A stretch of DNA of 64,000 nucleotides from CAWAHD01 sp963781785 (GTDB lineage Bacteria; Planctomycetota; Planctomycetia; Isosphaerales; Isosphaeraceae), in assembly GCA_963781785.1 (NCBI GenBank), contig CAWAHD010000001.1, forward strand, positions 2,356,001 through 2,420,000, given 5' to 3'. Position 1 is the stretch's first letter; each line of letters starts with the position of its first letter. The notes beneath the pieces are model-generated. The model was not told the origin of the DNA and ran no database searches. It worked only from the letters and a program-made list of their open reading frames with translations. Shown here piece by piece: positions 38,861 through 48,408 of the stretch. Made by a program: the position numbers and the translations under genes.

Positions 38861-40180
38861 TCATTCCTCCTCAAGTTCATCGCCCGATCTCTGCACGCTC
38901 GGGATCGGAATCCGCGGCGCGAGAACGTGCGGTCTGGGAAACAGTGTCTGTGGCCGATCGGCACGCGCCTGTCCGATGAGGCCGAAGTAGCGTTCAATGT
39001 GCTCCGTCTCGGACCACTCTCCCATCCGCCGGTCGAACCCCCGGGCGGCCAGCTCGTCGTGCAGCCGATGATCGTGGATCATGCGCCGCAGGGCAGTCAA
39101 CAGCTCGGTATCGGTGCGATATCCCAGGCCGCCACCGCTCAGGAAGCCGGTTTCAAAGAGCGCACCGCCGCCCTCATGAACGACCACGGGAGTGCCCACC
39201 GCAAACGCCTCGAGCACGACGTATCCAAACGTTTCCGGGAAGAGGGATGGAACAACCACCGCCCGGCGCTTTCGAAACAGCCGGGCCAGGGCCGGGCCGC
39301 CGAGCAGCCCCTCGAAGCGGACATTCGGCAGGTCGCCCGCCAGCGCCCGCAATTCCTGCTCAAACGGACCGGTTCCCGCAATCCTCAGGTCGACCTCGGG
39401 GAGATAACGCATGAGCGGAATCAACCGCTGAAACCCCTTCATTTTCACGAGCCGCCCGGCGGCGGCCAGGTAGGGCCGATCGAGCACCTCCGGCGGCTGC
39501 CGCTCGATGCCTCCGGACCAGTCGTCGGGAAGGAAGTACGGCTGGTGCAAGAGCCGGACAAATTCGCCCAGACCGCGGCGGCGATGCTCTTCCAGGCTGT
39601 GGCGGCTCGGAAAGACGAGCGCATCCAGCCGGCGGAGGCCACGCTCGATTGCCGGCGACTGTCGCCACGCCTGGGGGGGCCGGTGCCCCTTCAAGCAGCA
39701 GCTCACGCACGTGGGCCGATCGCACACCTGGCGGTCGTTCTTCCAGAGAAGATGCATCGGACAGATCAGCCAGTGCTCGTGCGCCGTCATGATTCGCAAC
39801 GCGCGGCGATTGGCCCCCAGCCCCAGGATGCCCGGGCCGCCGACCAGCGAGATATTGTGAAAATGAAAGACATCGGTATCGGAATCGCTGAGCGCCTCGA
39901 TCAATGGCTGCCGCTTGAACAGCGGCATCCCCGTGGCCTGGGTCGCCAGTGGAGAGAGGATCCCGAACCGGCTCTTGAGGGGGTGAATGAAGAGGCCCGC
40001 CGGCGGCGTGTACGACCGCGGGGGATGTCCGTTCTTGACGGCCCTCCAGGCGTCAACGCAGTAGTAGACGTGGACCTCATGCCCGCGGCGGCATAGCGCC
40101 TGGCTGAGCCGGTCGACGTAGGCGGCATCGCCGCCGAAGCTGTGCGCCCCAAAAAACGTGGTGAACATCGAGAATTTCAT
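38861..40180 (-). CDS. Family 4 glycosyltransferase
   Basis: A 439-residue GT-B enzyme. The N-terminal domain reads MFTTFFGAHSFGGDAAYVDR, with the acceptor-side HEHWLICPMHLLW and a Cys-rich CDRPTCVSCCLKG motif. The C-terminal donor domain has YLAAAGRLVKMKGFQRLI, FEGLLGGPALARLF and the ExxxxxxxE signature PETFGYVVLEAFAVGTPVV. AGGAGG lies 8 bases before the ATG. Cys-containing loops of this sort occur in GT4 enzymes that build surface polysaccharides. It lies 47 bp downstream of the flippase gene on the same strand, so they are likely co-transcribed. Confidence 0.88.
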   Translation of the reverse strand: MKFSMFTTFFGAHSFGGDAAYVDRLSQALCRRGHEVHVYYCVDAWRAVKNGHPPRSYTPPAGLFIHPLKSRFGILSPLATQATGMPLFKRQPLIEALSDSDTDVFHFHNISLVGGPGILGLGANRRALRIMTAHEHWLICPMHLLWKNDRQVCDRPTCVSCCLKGHRPPQAWRQSPAIERGLRRLDALVFPSRHSLEEHRRRGLGEFVRLLHQPYFLPDDWSGGIERQPPEVLDRPYLAAAGRLVKMKGFQRLIPLMRYLPEVDLRIAGTGPFEQELRALAGDLPNVRFEGLLGGPALARLFRKRRAVVVPSLFPETFGYVVLEAFAVGTPVVVHEGGGALFETGFLSGGGLGYRTDTELLTALRRMIHDHRLHDELAARGFDRRMGEWSETEHIERYFGLIGQARADRPQTLFPRPHVLAPRIPIPSVQRSGDELEEE

Positions 40181-40227
40181 GGGCGACCTCCTGTCGCGCC
40201 GCATCACGGATGTCTCGCCGCTCTCTT

Positions 40228-41790
40228 TCAGGAAGCCGCGCTCGGAGTTGACGGCGGCCCCAGAACTCGCCTCCATAATTTCGTGTGCCGCAGGCCCCCC
40301 AGAGCCACCCAGACGGCGATGTAAGTGAGGGCACCGCCGAGCACGGCCAGAAGGACATGATGATGCTTGAGCCAGAGGCACACCGGTACCATCGCCAGCG
40401 AGGCCAGGACCGGCCGTGCCAGGTGGTGATGCCACGCGGGCTGCCGCCCTTCTCTTGCCAGGCAGCCGTAACCCGTCAGAACCAGACCGAAGCCCACCAC
40501 GAGCACGCCCATGACCGCGCCTGAAAGCCCGAAACTGAGCCGGAGTAGTGCGACCAGAGGCACGATCAGAATCGCCCCGGCGACCAGTGTGCGAACTCCA
40601 ACCTTTTCCCGATTGAGTGCGATCAAGGTGGTCTGGTACAGATACGCCAGGATCAACAGCGGTGCGCGCCAGATGCCCAGCGCCAGCAACGCACCGGCGC
40701 CGGCATACCCGGCGGGAAGCACGAGGTGAACCAGAGGATCGGCCAGCACCGTGCAGCCGACAGCCACGGGCACCAGGCCGGTCATCAAAACCTCGACCAG
40801 CGAATCCAGCGCCTCCCGGCCTGCGCCGGCGGTCTGCCGCCACAACCGCGCGAGTGTCGGGAACGCGGCTTGTTGCAGAATCAGGCCGAACGTCAGGAGC
40901 GCCGTGACCATCCGGTGGGGAGCCCCGTACCGGCCCACGTCGCTCCAGGTACTCAGGAACCCGACGACCAGCAAGTCGGCCGAGTTGATCACCGCTTGCG
41001 AGAGCTGGATCAAGCAGACATTGCGGCCCCGCTGCACCATGATCGACAGAAACCGGATTCCCAGCCGCAGCCGGGGCAGCCGGTAGTTCTTCAAATAGCT
41101 CAACCAGATCATCCCGATCCCGCTGGCCTCGCCGGCGAAGAGCCAGACCGGCACCCAGACAATCCGGCTGGCATCCTGCACGCACGTCAACACCCCGACG
41201 GCGTAAATGCCCGTCCGGATGCAGAGCGAGGCCGCCACCAGCCCCATCCGCTCGGTACCGCGGAAGACAAAGTCGAGGCCGATCGCCGTTGTGAACAGCA
41301 TCGAGCCATAGAGCGCCAGAATCGTCCAGTCGGCCCGGTCCACCAGGGTCAACGACCCTACGAACGTGAGCGCGGTGAACAACAGCAGGGCAAAAAGCGA
41401 TTTGTAGGCCAGAACCTGGTCGACCAGCGGACGAATCAAACGCGGATGCCGTGAGATCTCGCGGGCGACGATCACGTCGCTGGAGTCCCGCAAGAGCAGG
41501 ACCAGCCAGAAAACAACGTTGAACGCAAACTCAATTCGACCATAGCCCACGACGCCCAGCCGCCCGGCCAGAGAGAGCGTTACGAAGACCGACGTCGTGC
41601 GGCACACCAGCTCGGCCAGGCTCAAGCGCGCGAAATTGGATGCAATCCGCCGCCGTGTGCATTGGTCTAAGAGCGCCGGCCGACTAATCGGAACCGCCGG
41701 CCGAGACACGCGCAATTCGCCGTCCCGAACCCGAGTTGGTCGAACTTTGACGGATGTGCTGGCCATTCGCGAAGGCACTTCCTTGTGCAT
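40228..41790 (-). CDS. Oligosaccharide flippase / polysaccharide biosynthesis membrane protein (Wzx/MATE-like)
   Basis: A 520-residue protein with about 12-14 membrane helices and the family opening RIASNFARLSLAELVCRTTS. FGLILQQAAFPTLARLWRQT and DPLVHLVLPAGYAGAGALLA are typical of the Wzx/MurJ-like fold that moves lipid-linked sugars across the inner membrane. The first 45 residues are polar and may be a cytoplasmic tail; in-frame ATGs within them allow a shorter protein. It is upstream of the GT4 gene in what appears to be a two-gene unit. Confidence 0.85.
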   Translation of the reverse strand: MHKEVPSRMASTSVKVRPTRVRDGELRVSRPAVPISRPALLDQCTRRRIASNFARLSLAELVCRTTSVFVTLSLAGRLGVVGYGRIEFAFNVVFWLVLLLRDSSDVIVAREISRHPRLIRPLVDQVLAYKSLFALLLFTALTFVGSLTLVDRADWTILALYGSMLFTTAIGLDFVFRGTERMGLVAASLCIRTGIYAVGVLTCVQDASRIVWVPVWLFAGEASGIGMIWLSYLKNYRLPRLRLGIRFLSIMVQRGRNVCLIQLSQAVINSADLLVVGFLSTWSDVGRYGAPHRMVTALLTFGLILQQAAFPTLARLWRQTAGAGREALDSLVEVLMTGLVPVAVGCTVLADPLVHLVLPAGYAGAGALLALGIWRAPLLILAYLYQTTLIALNREKVGVRTLVAGAILIVPLVALLRLSFGLSGAVMGVLVVGFGLVLTGYGCLAREGRQPAWHHHLARPVLASLAMVPVCLWLKHHHVLLAVLGGALTYIAVWVALGGLRHTKLWRRVLGPPSTPSAAS

Positions 41791-42152
41791 GTAACCCAGC
41801 CTAGCAGCACAACGAGCCTTGCCGGCTCGCTGACAGTCTTCCCCGTTTAATCGGACGTCCTGTCTTCCAGACCTTAAAGGGAATCGACTGGCGTTGTGTG
41901 GATACGGCGAGAGGAGCGCGAATCCTCAGAGTGGGGCAGTGGTTGCGCGCTGAGAATCCTTTCTTGAAGTATGAGCTGCCCGTGCTCGGATGACGCGGGA
42001 TGAACGTGAAGCAACACGCCGGAATTCGTTGCGGGGCATGGTAGTGGTGAGTTTCGCCAGTGTCAACCGGAGGTTGAGTTTGCGGGAAATGACGATCAAG
42101 CCGGCGCCGGCCGCATTTCGCAGCGGCGTCGAGCCCCGGCTCGGTTGGGATC
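41791..42152. other. Intergenic stretch, no gene recognised
   Basis: About 360 bases between the flippase start and the end of the PEP-CTERM gene. No frame of convincing composition is seen on either strand. It should hold the flippase promoter on the minus strand; no clear box was found. Confidence 0.4.
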
Positions 42153-43022
42153 TTAGAAACGCCTGCGCAGCAGGCGGTAGGCCAGGACGCCAAACCCGCC
42201 CACCAGTCCGAGAACCAGCGAAGCGGGTTCGGGGACGGCGGAAGCCGCGATGGCCGTGATCTCGTAACCCCCGGGTAGGTTGGTGATCAGTGCGCCGGGC
42301 GTGACGTTCGCGTTCGACGTGTCGATGGTGACGATCGTTTCCGCGCCGTTCGATTGATTCGTGCTGAGACCGTAGAGCGTGCTTCCGACAAACGTTCCGT
42401 CAAAGAGGCCCGTGTTTCCGGTGTTTCCGATCAGTTGGGATGACGCGTTCGTCGTGTTGACCTCGTAAAAACTGCCGTCCGCATTGCCGGTGGCGAACAG
42501 GTTCCCTTTGGCGTCGACAGCCACGAGGCCGTCGGCCGAAAAGGGGACGGTACCAATCAAAGTCGACGAGTTCGACGGAGTGTTGATCGCGTAGAGAGAA
42601 GCCGTGGGCTGCATAGGATAGACGTAGCTGAGCGCAAAGAGGACCCCACTCGCATTGCTGGCCGCTCCGCCCGGCTCGAAGGGAAGAGAGCCCAGGTTCG
42701 TCGCGACCCCCGTCGTCGGATTGATTCCGAAGAGCACGCCGGGAAAGGTGCCAACCCCAACCTTTGAGGCGGCTCCGTAGATTTGCCCGCCCGGTCCGAA
42801 TCCCATCCCAAAAATCGTGTTGCCCGAAAGGCTGAGCTCGCTGATCTGAGTGAAAACGCCGGTCGTCAAATCGAGCTGACCGAAGATATCGGGTGCTGTG
42901 GATGAGCTGTAATCGTGGGCGGCGACAAATGCGACGGGACCGGCAGTTGCTGATCCCGCCTGGCCGAGCACAAACCAGAGCAGCACCGTTCCCGTCAGTA
43001 AACGCGCGATCGAGTTACGCAA
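42153..43022 (-). CDS. Secreted PEP-CTERM anchored beta-propeller-like protein
   Basis: About 290 residues. The signal peptide reads LLTGTVLLWFVLGQAGSATA, followed by repeated beta motifs (QIYGAASKVG, GVLFALSYVYP, GNLFATGNADGSFYEV, LYGLSTNQSNG) like a propeller. The C-terminus is a textbook PEP-CTERM sorting signal: VPEPASLVLGLVGGFGVLAY then RLLRRRF. Such proteins are processed by an exosortase and linked to exopolysaccharide. The start is probably the TTG at 43022, eight bases after AAGGAGA; the open frame extends to 43070. It follows the polysaccharide genes in the layout. Confidence 0.88.
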   Translation of the reverse strand: MRNSIARLLTGTVLLWFVLGQAGSATAGPVAFVAAHDYSSSTAPDIFGQLDLTTGVFTQISELSLSGNTIFGMGFGPGGQIYGAASKVGVGTFPGVLFGINPTTGVATNLGSLPFEPGGAASNASGVLFALSYVYPMQPTASLYAINTPSNSSTLIGTVPFSADGLVAVDAKGNLFATGNADGSFYEVNTTNASSQLIGNTGNTGLFDGTFVGSTLYGLSTNQSNGAETIVTIDTSNANVTPGALITNLPGGYEITAIAASAVPEPASLVLGLVGGFGVLAYRLLRRRF

Positions 43023-43127
43023 CGGAACTTCTCCTTCATGACAAGAAACGATCGATCCTCGTTGAACCACACAACAGAAGCACGTTGATCGAGCAAACCG
43101 GCTAGGGCGCCCAAAGAGCGGCTGAGA

Positions 43128-44045
43128 TCAAACCTCCAGGGTCTTGAGAAAAGCGACGCTCTCTTTCGTGAGTTCCCATGTCTGCTCGACGAAATAGTTC
43201 TTGACCCCGCCTGTCTTCGCAGCGGTGAAGGTCTTCACCCAATCGATGCTGCCCTTTCCCAGCGGAACCTGCGGATGGCGCTCCGCGCGTTGCGCGGCCG
43301 GTCGACCCTTTGACGACGCACTCGGCGGGCGTACGACGTTCATGTTCACGTCCTGGAGATGCATCGAGTAGAAGCGGCCGGGGTACTTGAGGAAATACTC
43401 GTCTGCGAAGAAGCCCTCGGTGACCGTCGACATCTGGAACTGGAACTTGACCAGCTTGGGATCGAGCAGGTCGAACAACAGGTCGTAGGTCCGCTTGCCA
43501 TCGACTTGGGACAGCTCGAAGCCCTCGTTGTGCAAACCCTGCTGCATGCCGGCCTGCGCCGCCACGGCGGCGATTTTGTTGTATTCGTCGGCCGCCTTTT
43601 TCACCTGGTCGAGCGTCGGGTGGTTACCCCCGTTGCCTTCACCCAGGGTCGCGGTGATCATCTGCGTGATCCCGACGTCCTTCGCCCACTCGATGCTCTT
43701 GTCCTGGCTCTTGCGCAGCTCACCCATGGTGAAGTGCGAGCTCTCGGATGTCATGCCATGATCGGCCAGGATCTTCTTGATCTCCTTTCCATTTGCGAGT
43801 GATGCGAACTCGTGCCCGTAACCTATAGGCGAGCACAGCTCGAGCCGTGTCACGCCGATCTCCGCGATCCTCTTGGCGAATGCAGGAAAGTCGTCGAGCA
43901 TCGAGCGCAGGGGCCAGACCTGGCTTCCAATCGGCAGACCCAGCGGATTCGCTCTCACGTCCGCCGCACTGGCGGCCAGGATCCCAGCCACGCCGGAGCA
44001 GGCGGCTGCCTTCTCCAGGAACTCTCGTCTCGATGTTGCAGCCAT
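43128..44045 (-). CDS. Sugar phosphate isomerase/epimerase (xylose-isomerase-like TIM barrel) with Tat signal
   Basis: A 305-residue protein. The Tat signal reads SRREFLEKAAACSGVAGILA. The TIM-barrel part has GVTRLELCSPIGYG, SSHFTMGELRKS, GMQQGLHNEGFEL (a His/Glu metal-site region), KFQFQMSTV and FYSMHLQDVN. The family isomerises sugars or acts on inositol derivatives using a divalent metal. A start at 44045 fits AGGAG upstream better than 44051. It follows the Gfo/Idh gene by 14 bp and closes the sugar ABC transporter operon. Confidence 0.85.
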   Translation of the reverse strand: MAATSRREFLEKAAACSGVAGILAASAADVRANPLGLPIGSQVWPLRSMLDDFPAFAKRIAEIGVTRLELCSPIGYGHEFASLANGKEIKKILADHGMTSESSHFTMGELRKSQDKSIEWAKDVGITQMITATLGEGNGGNHPTLDQVKKAADEYNKIAAVAAQAGMQQGLHNEGFELSQVDGKRTYDLLFDLLDPKLVKFQFQMSTVTEGFFADEYFLKYPGRFYSMHLQDVNMNVVRPPSASSKGRPAAQRAERHPQVPLGKGSIDWVKTFTAAKTGGVKNYFVEQTWELTKESVAFLKTLEV

Positions 44046-44059
44046 GAACATTTCTCCTA

Positions 44060-45658
44060 TTAGATTTCCCAGCCCGGGCGATATTCACGTGTGAGGAACC
44101 TGTTCGCATCGGCGATGTTTGTGATCTTGGCGGCGGCGGAATCCCAGAGAAGTCTGCGGCCACCGAGCCGCAGCGAGATCGAGGCCAGGTTGAATGCATC
44201 GCTGATCGGGCGTGCCAGCAGGAAATCGCCGTAGCTCGCCGGGCCGCCTTTGAAGGCCGTGATCCATGCCGCATCGCGCGCTGAAGAGTTGCCCCCCTGG
44301 CGCCCGCCGCCCCCGCGCCGTCTCGGGGCTGGTTCGGGCAGGTTGTGCGCCTTTCGATAAGCGCGCATTGTTTCTTCGGGAATCAAGTGCGGGTTTTCGC
44401 TGCGGAAGCCGCCCAGGATCTTTCCCTTGTCGCCGACGAACATCATGCCTTCTTCGGGAAGTTCCTTGTTCTCGGCCATTAGTTCTTCCGGCACGGGCGG
44501 TTTGATGCCGCCGTCATACCAGAAGATGTCCAGGGCCGCTCGCTCCCCCTTGGGCGCGAATCTCATGCGAATTGTGCAAGCGGCAGGGAACGAGTAGTCG
44601 TTCTTGATCTTTAGGCAGATGTCATCCGAAACCGTGCAGACGTGGCTGAGTGTCGATTCGACGCTGATCGGGGAATCCAGGTCAAGGAGCTGGAAAATCG
44701 GCCAGAGGCTGTAATGACCCATATCGGCGATCGACCCGCCGCCGAACTCATACCAGCCGCGGAAATTGGTGTGCGTGTAGCTGGGATGATAAGGGCGATC
44801 ACGCGATGGGCCGAGCCAGAGCGTCCAGTCAAAACCTGTGGGGACAGGTGGTTTGTCGGTAGGCACGGTCGGAAACTGCGGCCACACGGGCCGCATTGAC
44901 CAGTTGTGGATCTCGCGGAGCCTGCCGATTGCGCCGTTCTTGATCATGTCCACGGCCTGTTTCTGGTCGGTGCCCAAGCTGGCCGGCAGGAAGTGAGTGG
45001 CGATCTTCTGGGAGCGGGCCGTCTCGATCACGGCCCTCGCCTCGAGCACGCGATTCGCCAGAGGCTTGTGAACGATCACGTTCATTCCCTTCTTGAGGGC
45101 CGCGATCGATATGGTCGCGTGGGTGTGGTCCGGCGTCATCACCTTGACCGCCGTCACATCCTTCTCGTTTTCCAGCAATTCCCGGAAGTCTGCGTAGGTG
45201 GCACATCCCCGATAATGGTCTGTGCTGCGCTCTTTCGCGTAGTAGGTTTCCACGATCTCCTTGCCGACATCGCGGCCGCCGGGCACGTGGCGAGAGCCTT
45301 CCCTCCAGGTCGGGTTCCCGATGAGTTTCCTGATCCTGTCTCGGATCTCGTTCTTGCTCCATTCCAGGTAATTCTTCCCGTCCTTCTCGACGTCGCACAC
45401 GGCGACGATCTGCACGTCCGGGCTGCCCAGGATCCCGCTGATTTCCCGGATCGCCTGAGTCCCCAAGCCGATGCAGGCCAGAGTGATCTTCTCGCTGGGC
45501 GCGACGAATCCCGCGCCGCCCAGCACGTGGCGGGGCACGATGGTGAAGGCGGCGGCCGCGCCGCCCGCCAGCATGAGCTGGCGCCGTGAAAGGCTCTGCG
45601 GTTGACAGGGGTTGCTCGTTTCGTCGGTCTTTCCGGACACGGAATCGTTGGTTTTCAT
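44060..45658 (-). CDS. Gfo/Idh/MocA-family oxidoreductase with Tat signal
   Basis: A 532-residue NAD(P)-dependent sugar dehydrogenase. The Tat signal is LSRRQLMLAGGAAAAFTIVP. The Rossmann part reads KITLACIGLGTQAIREISGI with VQIVAVCDVEKDG. The family motif is TAVKVMTPDHTHATISIAA, then GMNVIVHKPLANRVLEAR, with the catalytic Lys in HKP. The C-terminal domain has GGSIADMGHYSLWPIFQLLD. Export in folded form with cofactor is typical of planctomycete members. Gene order with the transporter suggests it oxidises the imported sugar or its precursor. Confidence 0.88.
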   Translation of the reverse strand: MKTNDSVSGKTDETSNPCQPQSLSRRQLMLAGGAAAAFTIVPRHVLGGAGFVAPSEKITLACIGLGTQAIREISGILGSPDVQIVAVCDVEKDGKNYLEWSKNEIRDRIRKLIGNPTWREGSRHVPGGRDVGKEIVETYYAKERSTDHYRGCATYADFRELLENEKDVTAVKVMTPDHTHATISIAALKKGMNVIVHKPLANRVLEARAVIETARSQKIATHFLPASLGTDQKQAVDMIKNGAIGRLREIHNWSMRPVWPQFPTVPTDKPPVPTGFDWTLWLGPSRDRPYHPSYTHTNFRGWYEFGGGSIADMGHYSLWPIFQLLDLDSPISVESTLSHVCTVSDDICLKIKNDYSFPAACTIRMRFAPKGERAALDIFWYDGGIKPPVPEELMAENKELPEEGMMFVGDKGKILGGFRSENPHLIPEETMRAYRKAHNLPEPAPRRRGGGGRQGGNSSARDAAWITAFKGGPASYGDFLLARPISDAFNLASISLRLGGRRLLWDSAAAKITNIADANRFLTREYRPGWEI

Positions 45659-45759
45659 CGTAAACCTCGGACGTTCCTGTGGGACTGACGCGGAGACAGT
45701 GTGTCCGTCCGCTCAAGCAGCATCTTCGATGCCGGGCGGAGGCTCGTCAATATGCGACC

Positions 45760-46794
45760 CTACGCGTTGCCGCGCCTCCGCAGCCTGTCGAGCGTCACGG
45801 CGGCGATGATGATGAGGCCGATGAAGACGTCGCGACTCTCATCGGGCATCGCGGCATGAACGCAGCCGCTGCTCAAGACCGACATGATCAGGCAGCCGAT
45901 CAGCGTGCCCAGCACGGTCCCCTCGCCGCCGCTCAAGCTGCCTCCTCCGATCACGACCGCGGCGATCACCTGGAGCTCGAGCCCCTGCGCGGACGTCGGG
46001 TCGCCCGTTCCCGACATGTACACAAACTGAAGTGCGCCCGCCATCCCGGTCGCCAGTCCACCGAGCAGGTAGACGACGATCTTCACGCCCGGGACGTTGA
46101 TCCCGCACAGCCGCGCCGTCGCTTCGTTGGAACCCACGGCATAGATGTATCGTCCCAGCAGGCTGTAGCGCAGGACCAGCGCAACAACCACGCTCAAGAC
46201 GAGCACCGCCCAAACACCGGGCGCCAGGAGCAGCCACCGCGGCTCCGGCTCGGGAGCGAGGATGCGGCCAAACCACCACGGCTTGGCGTGGGCGGGGATG
46301 TTCACTCCAGTGCTCGAGGCCAGCCATTTGGCCGCCCCCCGGTAGATCGTCAGCGTTCCCAGCGTCACGATGAACGGCACGACCCGAAGTCCGGAAACCA
46401 GGGCACCGTTGATCAGACCGCACAGCCCGCCCACCAACACCCCCAGTCCGAGACCCACCGGCACGACGAGCTTCCAGTCCCGTAACGCTTCCGGCAGGCT
46501 GGGATCGACCTTCTTGACGAACAGGGCAATGCAGACGGTGATCAAGGCAACGGCAGAGCCGACGGAGAGGTCGATACCGCCGGCCACCATGATCATCGTC
46601 ATGCCGACCGCGGCCGCCCCCACGATCACTGTCTGCACGGCGATCGTTCGCCAGGTATACAGGGTCAGAAACGTCCCCGCCTCGCGAGTCAACACAGCGA
46701 AGATCCCGGTGATCACGAGCAGCCCGATGAACGGACCGAGGATGGTCCAGGCCCAGCCGAGGGTTCCGCGAAATGCGATGCGATCAATGTTCAT
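45760..46794 (-). CDS. Sugar ABC transporter permease (RbsC-like)
   Basis: A 344-residue inner-membrane protein with about ten helices. Family hallmarks are GGIDLSVGSAVALITVCIAL, GLINGALVSGLRVVPFIVTL, GTLTIYRGAAKWLA, YIYAVGSNEATARLCGINVP, the ATPase-contact region, and VIGGGSLSGGEGTVLGTLIG. It forms the channel with the ATPase encoded just upstream in the operon. The substrate is a monosaccharide or polyol, not fixed by sequence. Confidence 0.92.
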   Translation of the reverse strand: MNIDRIAFRGTLGWAWTILGPFIGLLVITGIFAVLTREAGTFLTLYTWRTIAVQTVIVGAAAVGMTMIMVAGGIDLSVGSAVALITVCIALFVKKVDPSLPEALRDWKLVVPVGLGLGVLVGGLCGLINGALVSGLRVVPFIVTLGTLTIYRGAAKWLASSTGVNIPAHAKPWWFGRILAPEPEPRWLLLAPGVWAVLVLSVVVALVLRYSLLGRYIYAVGSNEATARLCGINVPGVKIVVYLLGGLATGMAGALQFVYMSGTGDPTSAQGLELQVIAAVVIGGGSLSGGEGTVLGTLIGCLIMSVLSSGCVHAAMPDESRDVFIGLIIIAAVTLDRLRRRGNA

Positions 46795-46900
46795 GAGATC
46801 ATGCTCTTAATCTTACTCTTAATCCTAATCTTAGTCTTAGTCATGGTCTTAGTCTCGATCTTGCCCCTGGCCTTAACCTTGATCCTGGTCATGGTCCTCT
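46795..46900. repeat. Degenerate hexanucleotide (TTAATC/TTAGTC) low-complexity tract
   Basis: On the plus strand it reads as variants of CTTAATC, CTTAGTC and CTTGATC in about 6-bp steps from 46805 to 46895. The minus-strand form is GATTAAGATTAAG-like. It fills the gap between permease and ATPase genes and continues into the ATPase 3' end, where it encodes its EDHDQDQG tail. It looks like replication slippage. Confidence 0.75.
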
Positions 46901-48387
46901 TGTCCAGACGGTCCGCGAGTGGCGACCTCCATCACCTGGTGCTCGGTCCACCCGGAAACCGAACGGGTCTCGCAAAGGGCCCCGCGGGACATCACGGCAA
47001 TCCGGTCGCAGATTCCAAAAAGCTCGGGGAGATACGAGCTGACAACCAGGATCGCCTTGCCTAGGGCGGCCTGCTGGCCGATCAGGCGGTAAATCTCGGC
47101 CTTCGAGCCGACGTCGATGCCGCGGGTCGGCTCGTCCAAAAGCAGGACATCCGCCTGCTGATGGAGTAGCCGGGCCAGGGCCACTTTCTGCTGGTTGCCG
47201 CCCGAGAGACCGCTCGCGGCCTGGCCTGGCCCGCGGGCACTGATTCGCAGCTTCGCCATCCAGCCGGCGACCTCGGTGCGCCGCTTCTTAAGTCGGAGCC
47301 AGCCATATCGGGCATGCCGCCTGAGGGCCGAGTAGGTCATGTTGTCTTCGATCGAGCGGTCCAGCGCCAGGCCCTCGGATTTGCGATCCTCGCTCAAAAA
47401 GCCAGCCCCTTGCTCGATGCGGGCCGCCGGGGGAGCATACCCGCCGCTGTACTTCCCGATCTTGATCCGACCCGCCACGACCGGCTCGAGGCCGAAAATC
47501 GCGCGCAGCAGCCGTGTGCGGCCGGCGCCGACCAGTCCGGCTATGCCCACGATCTCGCCGCGCCGAACCACCAGGTTTGCCGGGCTCGCTCTTCTCTTCC
47601 CGAGCACACCGTCGAGCTCGAGAATCGGCTCGCCCGCCGCATGCGGCACATAGGGAAAGAGCTCGTCGAGATCCCGGCCAACCATCTGGGCGATGATCGC
47701 CTTGAGTTCGCTACCGGCGAGCTGACCGCTCGCGACGGCGCCGCCGTCCCGCAGCACCGTATATGTCTGGGCGACCGCGCGCACTTCCTCGAGAAAATGG
47801 CTGATGTAAACAATCGCCAGCCCGCGGCGCTTGAGCTTGTCGATGATTGCAAACAGCCGCGCTGCATCCTCGGCGGTGAGCGTGCTGGTTGGCTCGTCGA
47901 AGACGATCACGCGGGCGTTCGACACGAGCGCCCGAGCAATCTCGACGAGTTGCTGGGCGCCGACCCCGAGATCCATCACCCTGGCCTCGGGCCGGATATC
48001 GGGATGTTCCAGCAGGCCGAGCACCTCGACGACTTTCTGACGATTGCGACGGCGATCGAGCAATCCCGCGCGGACGTGCTCCTGGCCGAGCATGATGTTG
48101 GCCTCGACCGTCAAGTGTGGGGCCAGGGCGAGCTCCTGATAAATCATGGCCACGCCGCGGGCACGGGCGTCGCGCGGTCCGCGCGGCGCGTACGGTGCGC
48201 CGCCCAAGGTCATCGAGCCGGAGTCGGGGCGGATCGCGCCGCTCAAGATCTTCATGAGCGTGCTCTTGCCGGCGCCGTTTTCACCGATCAAGGCGCGGAC
48301 CTCGCCGGAGTCGACTGCCAGCGAGACGCCGTCGAGTGCTCTTGTCGCCCCGAACGACTTGCTCACCTCGCGCATTTCCAGGAGCAC
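46873..48387 (-). CDS. Sugar ABC transporter ATP-binding protein (RbsA/MglA-like, duplicated ATPase)
   Basis: A 504-residue twin ATPase. Domain 1: Walker A GENGAGKSTLMKIL (about 36-49), DLGVGAQQLVEIARAL signature-like region, Walker B VIVFDEPTSTL. Domain 2 (from about 250): GEIVGIAGLVGAGRTRLLRA, the LSGGNQQKVALARLL signature and VLLLDEPTRGIDVGSKAEIY. The degenerate second Walker A is normal for the family. It starts 21 bp after the binding-protein stop. The acidic tail EDHDQDQG is encoded by a simple-sequence repeat and is probably not functional. Confidence 0.92.
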   Translation of the reverse strand: MLLEMREVSKSFGATRALDGVSLAVDSGEVRALIGENGAGKSTLMKILSGAIRPDSGSMTLGGAPYAPRGPRDARARGVAMIYQELALAPHLTVEANIMLGQEHVRAGLLDRRRNRQKVVEVLGLLEHPDIRPEARVMDLGVGAQQLVEIARALVSNARVIVFDEPTSTLTAEDAARLFAIIDKLKRRGLAIVYISHFLEEVRAVAQTYTVLRDGGAVASGQLAGSELKAIIAQMVGRDLDELFPYVPHAAGEPILELDGVLGKRRASPANLVVRRGEIVGIAGLVGAGRTRLLRAIFGLEPVVAGRIKIGKYSGGYAPPAARIEQGAGFLSEDRKSEGLALDRSIEDNMTYSALRRHARYGWLRLKKRRTEVAGWMAKLRISARGPGQAASGLSGGNQQKVALARLLHQQADVLLLDEPTRGIDVGSKAEIYRLIGQQAALGKAILVVSSYLPELFGICDRIAVMSRGALCETRSVSGWTEHQVMEVATRGPSGQEDHDQDQG

Positions 48388-48408
48388 GGCTGCGCCCTTC
48401 CCCGCCGG

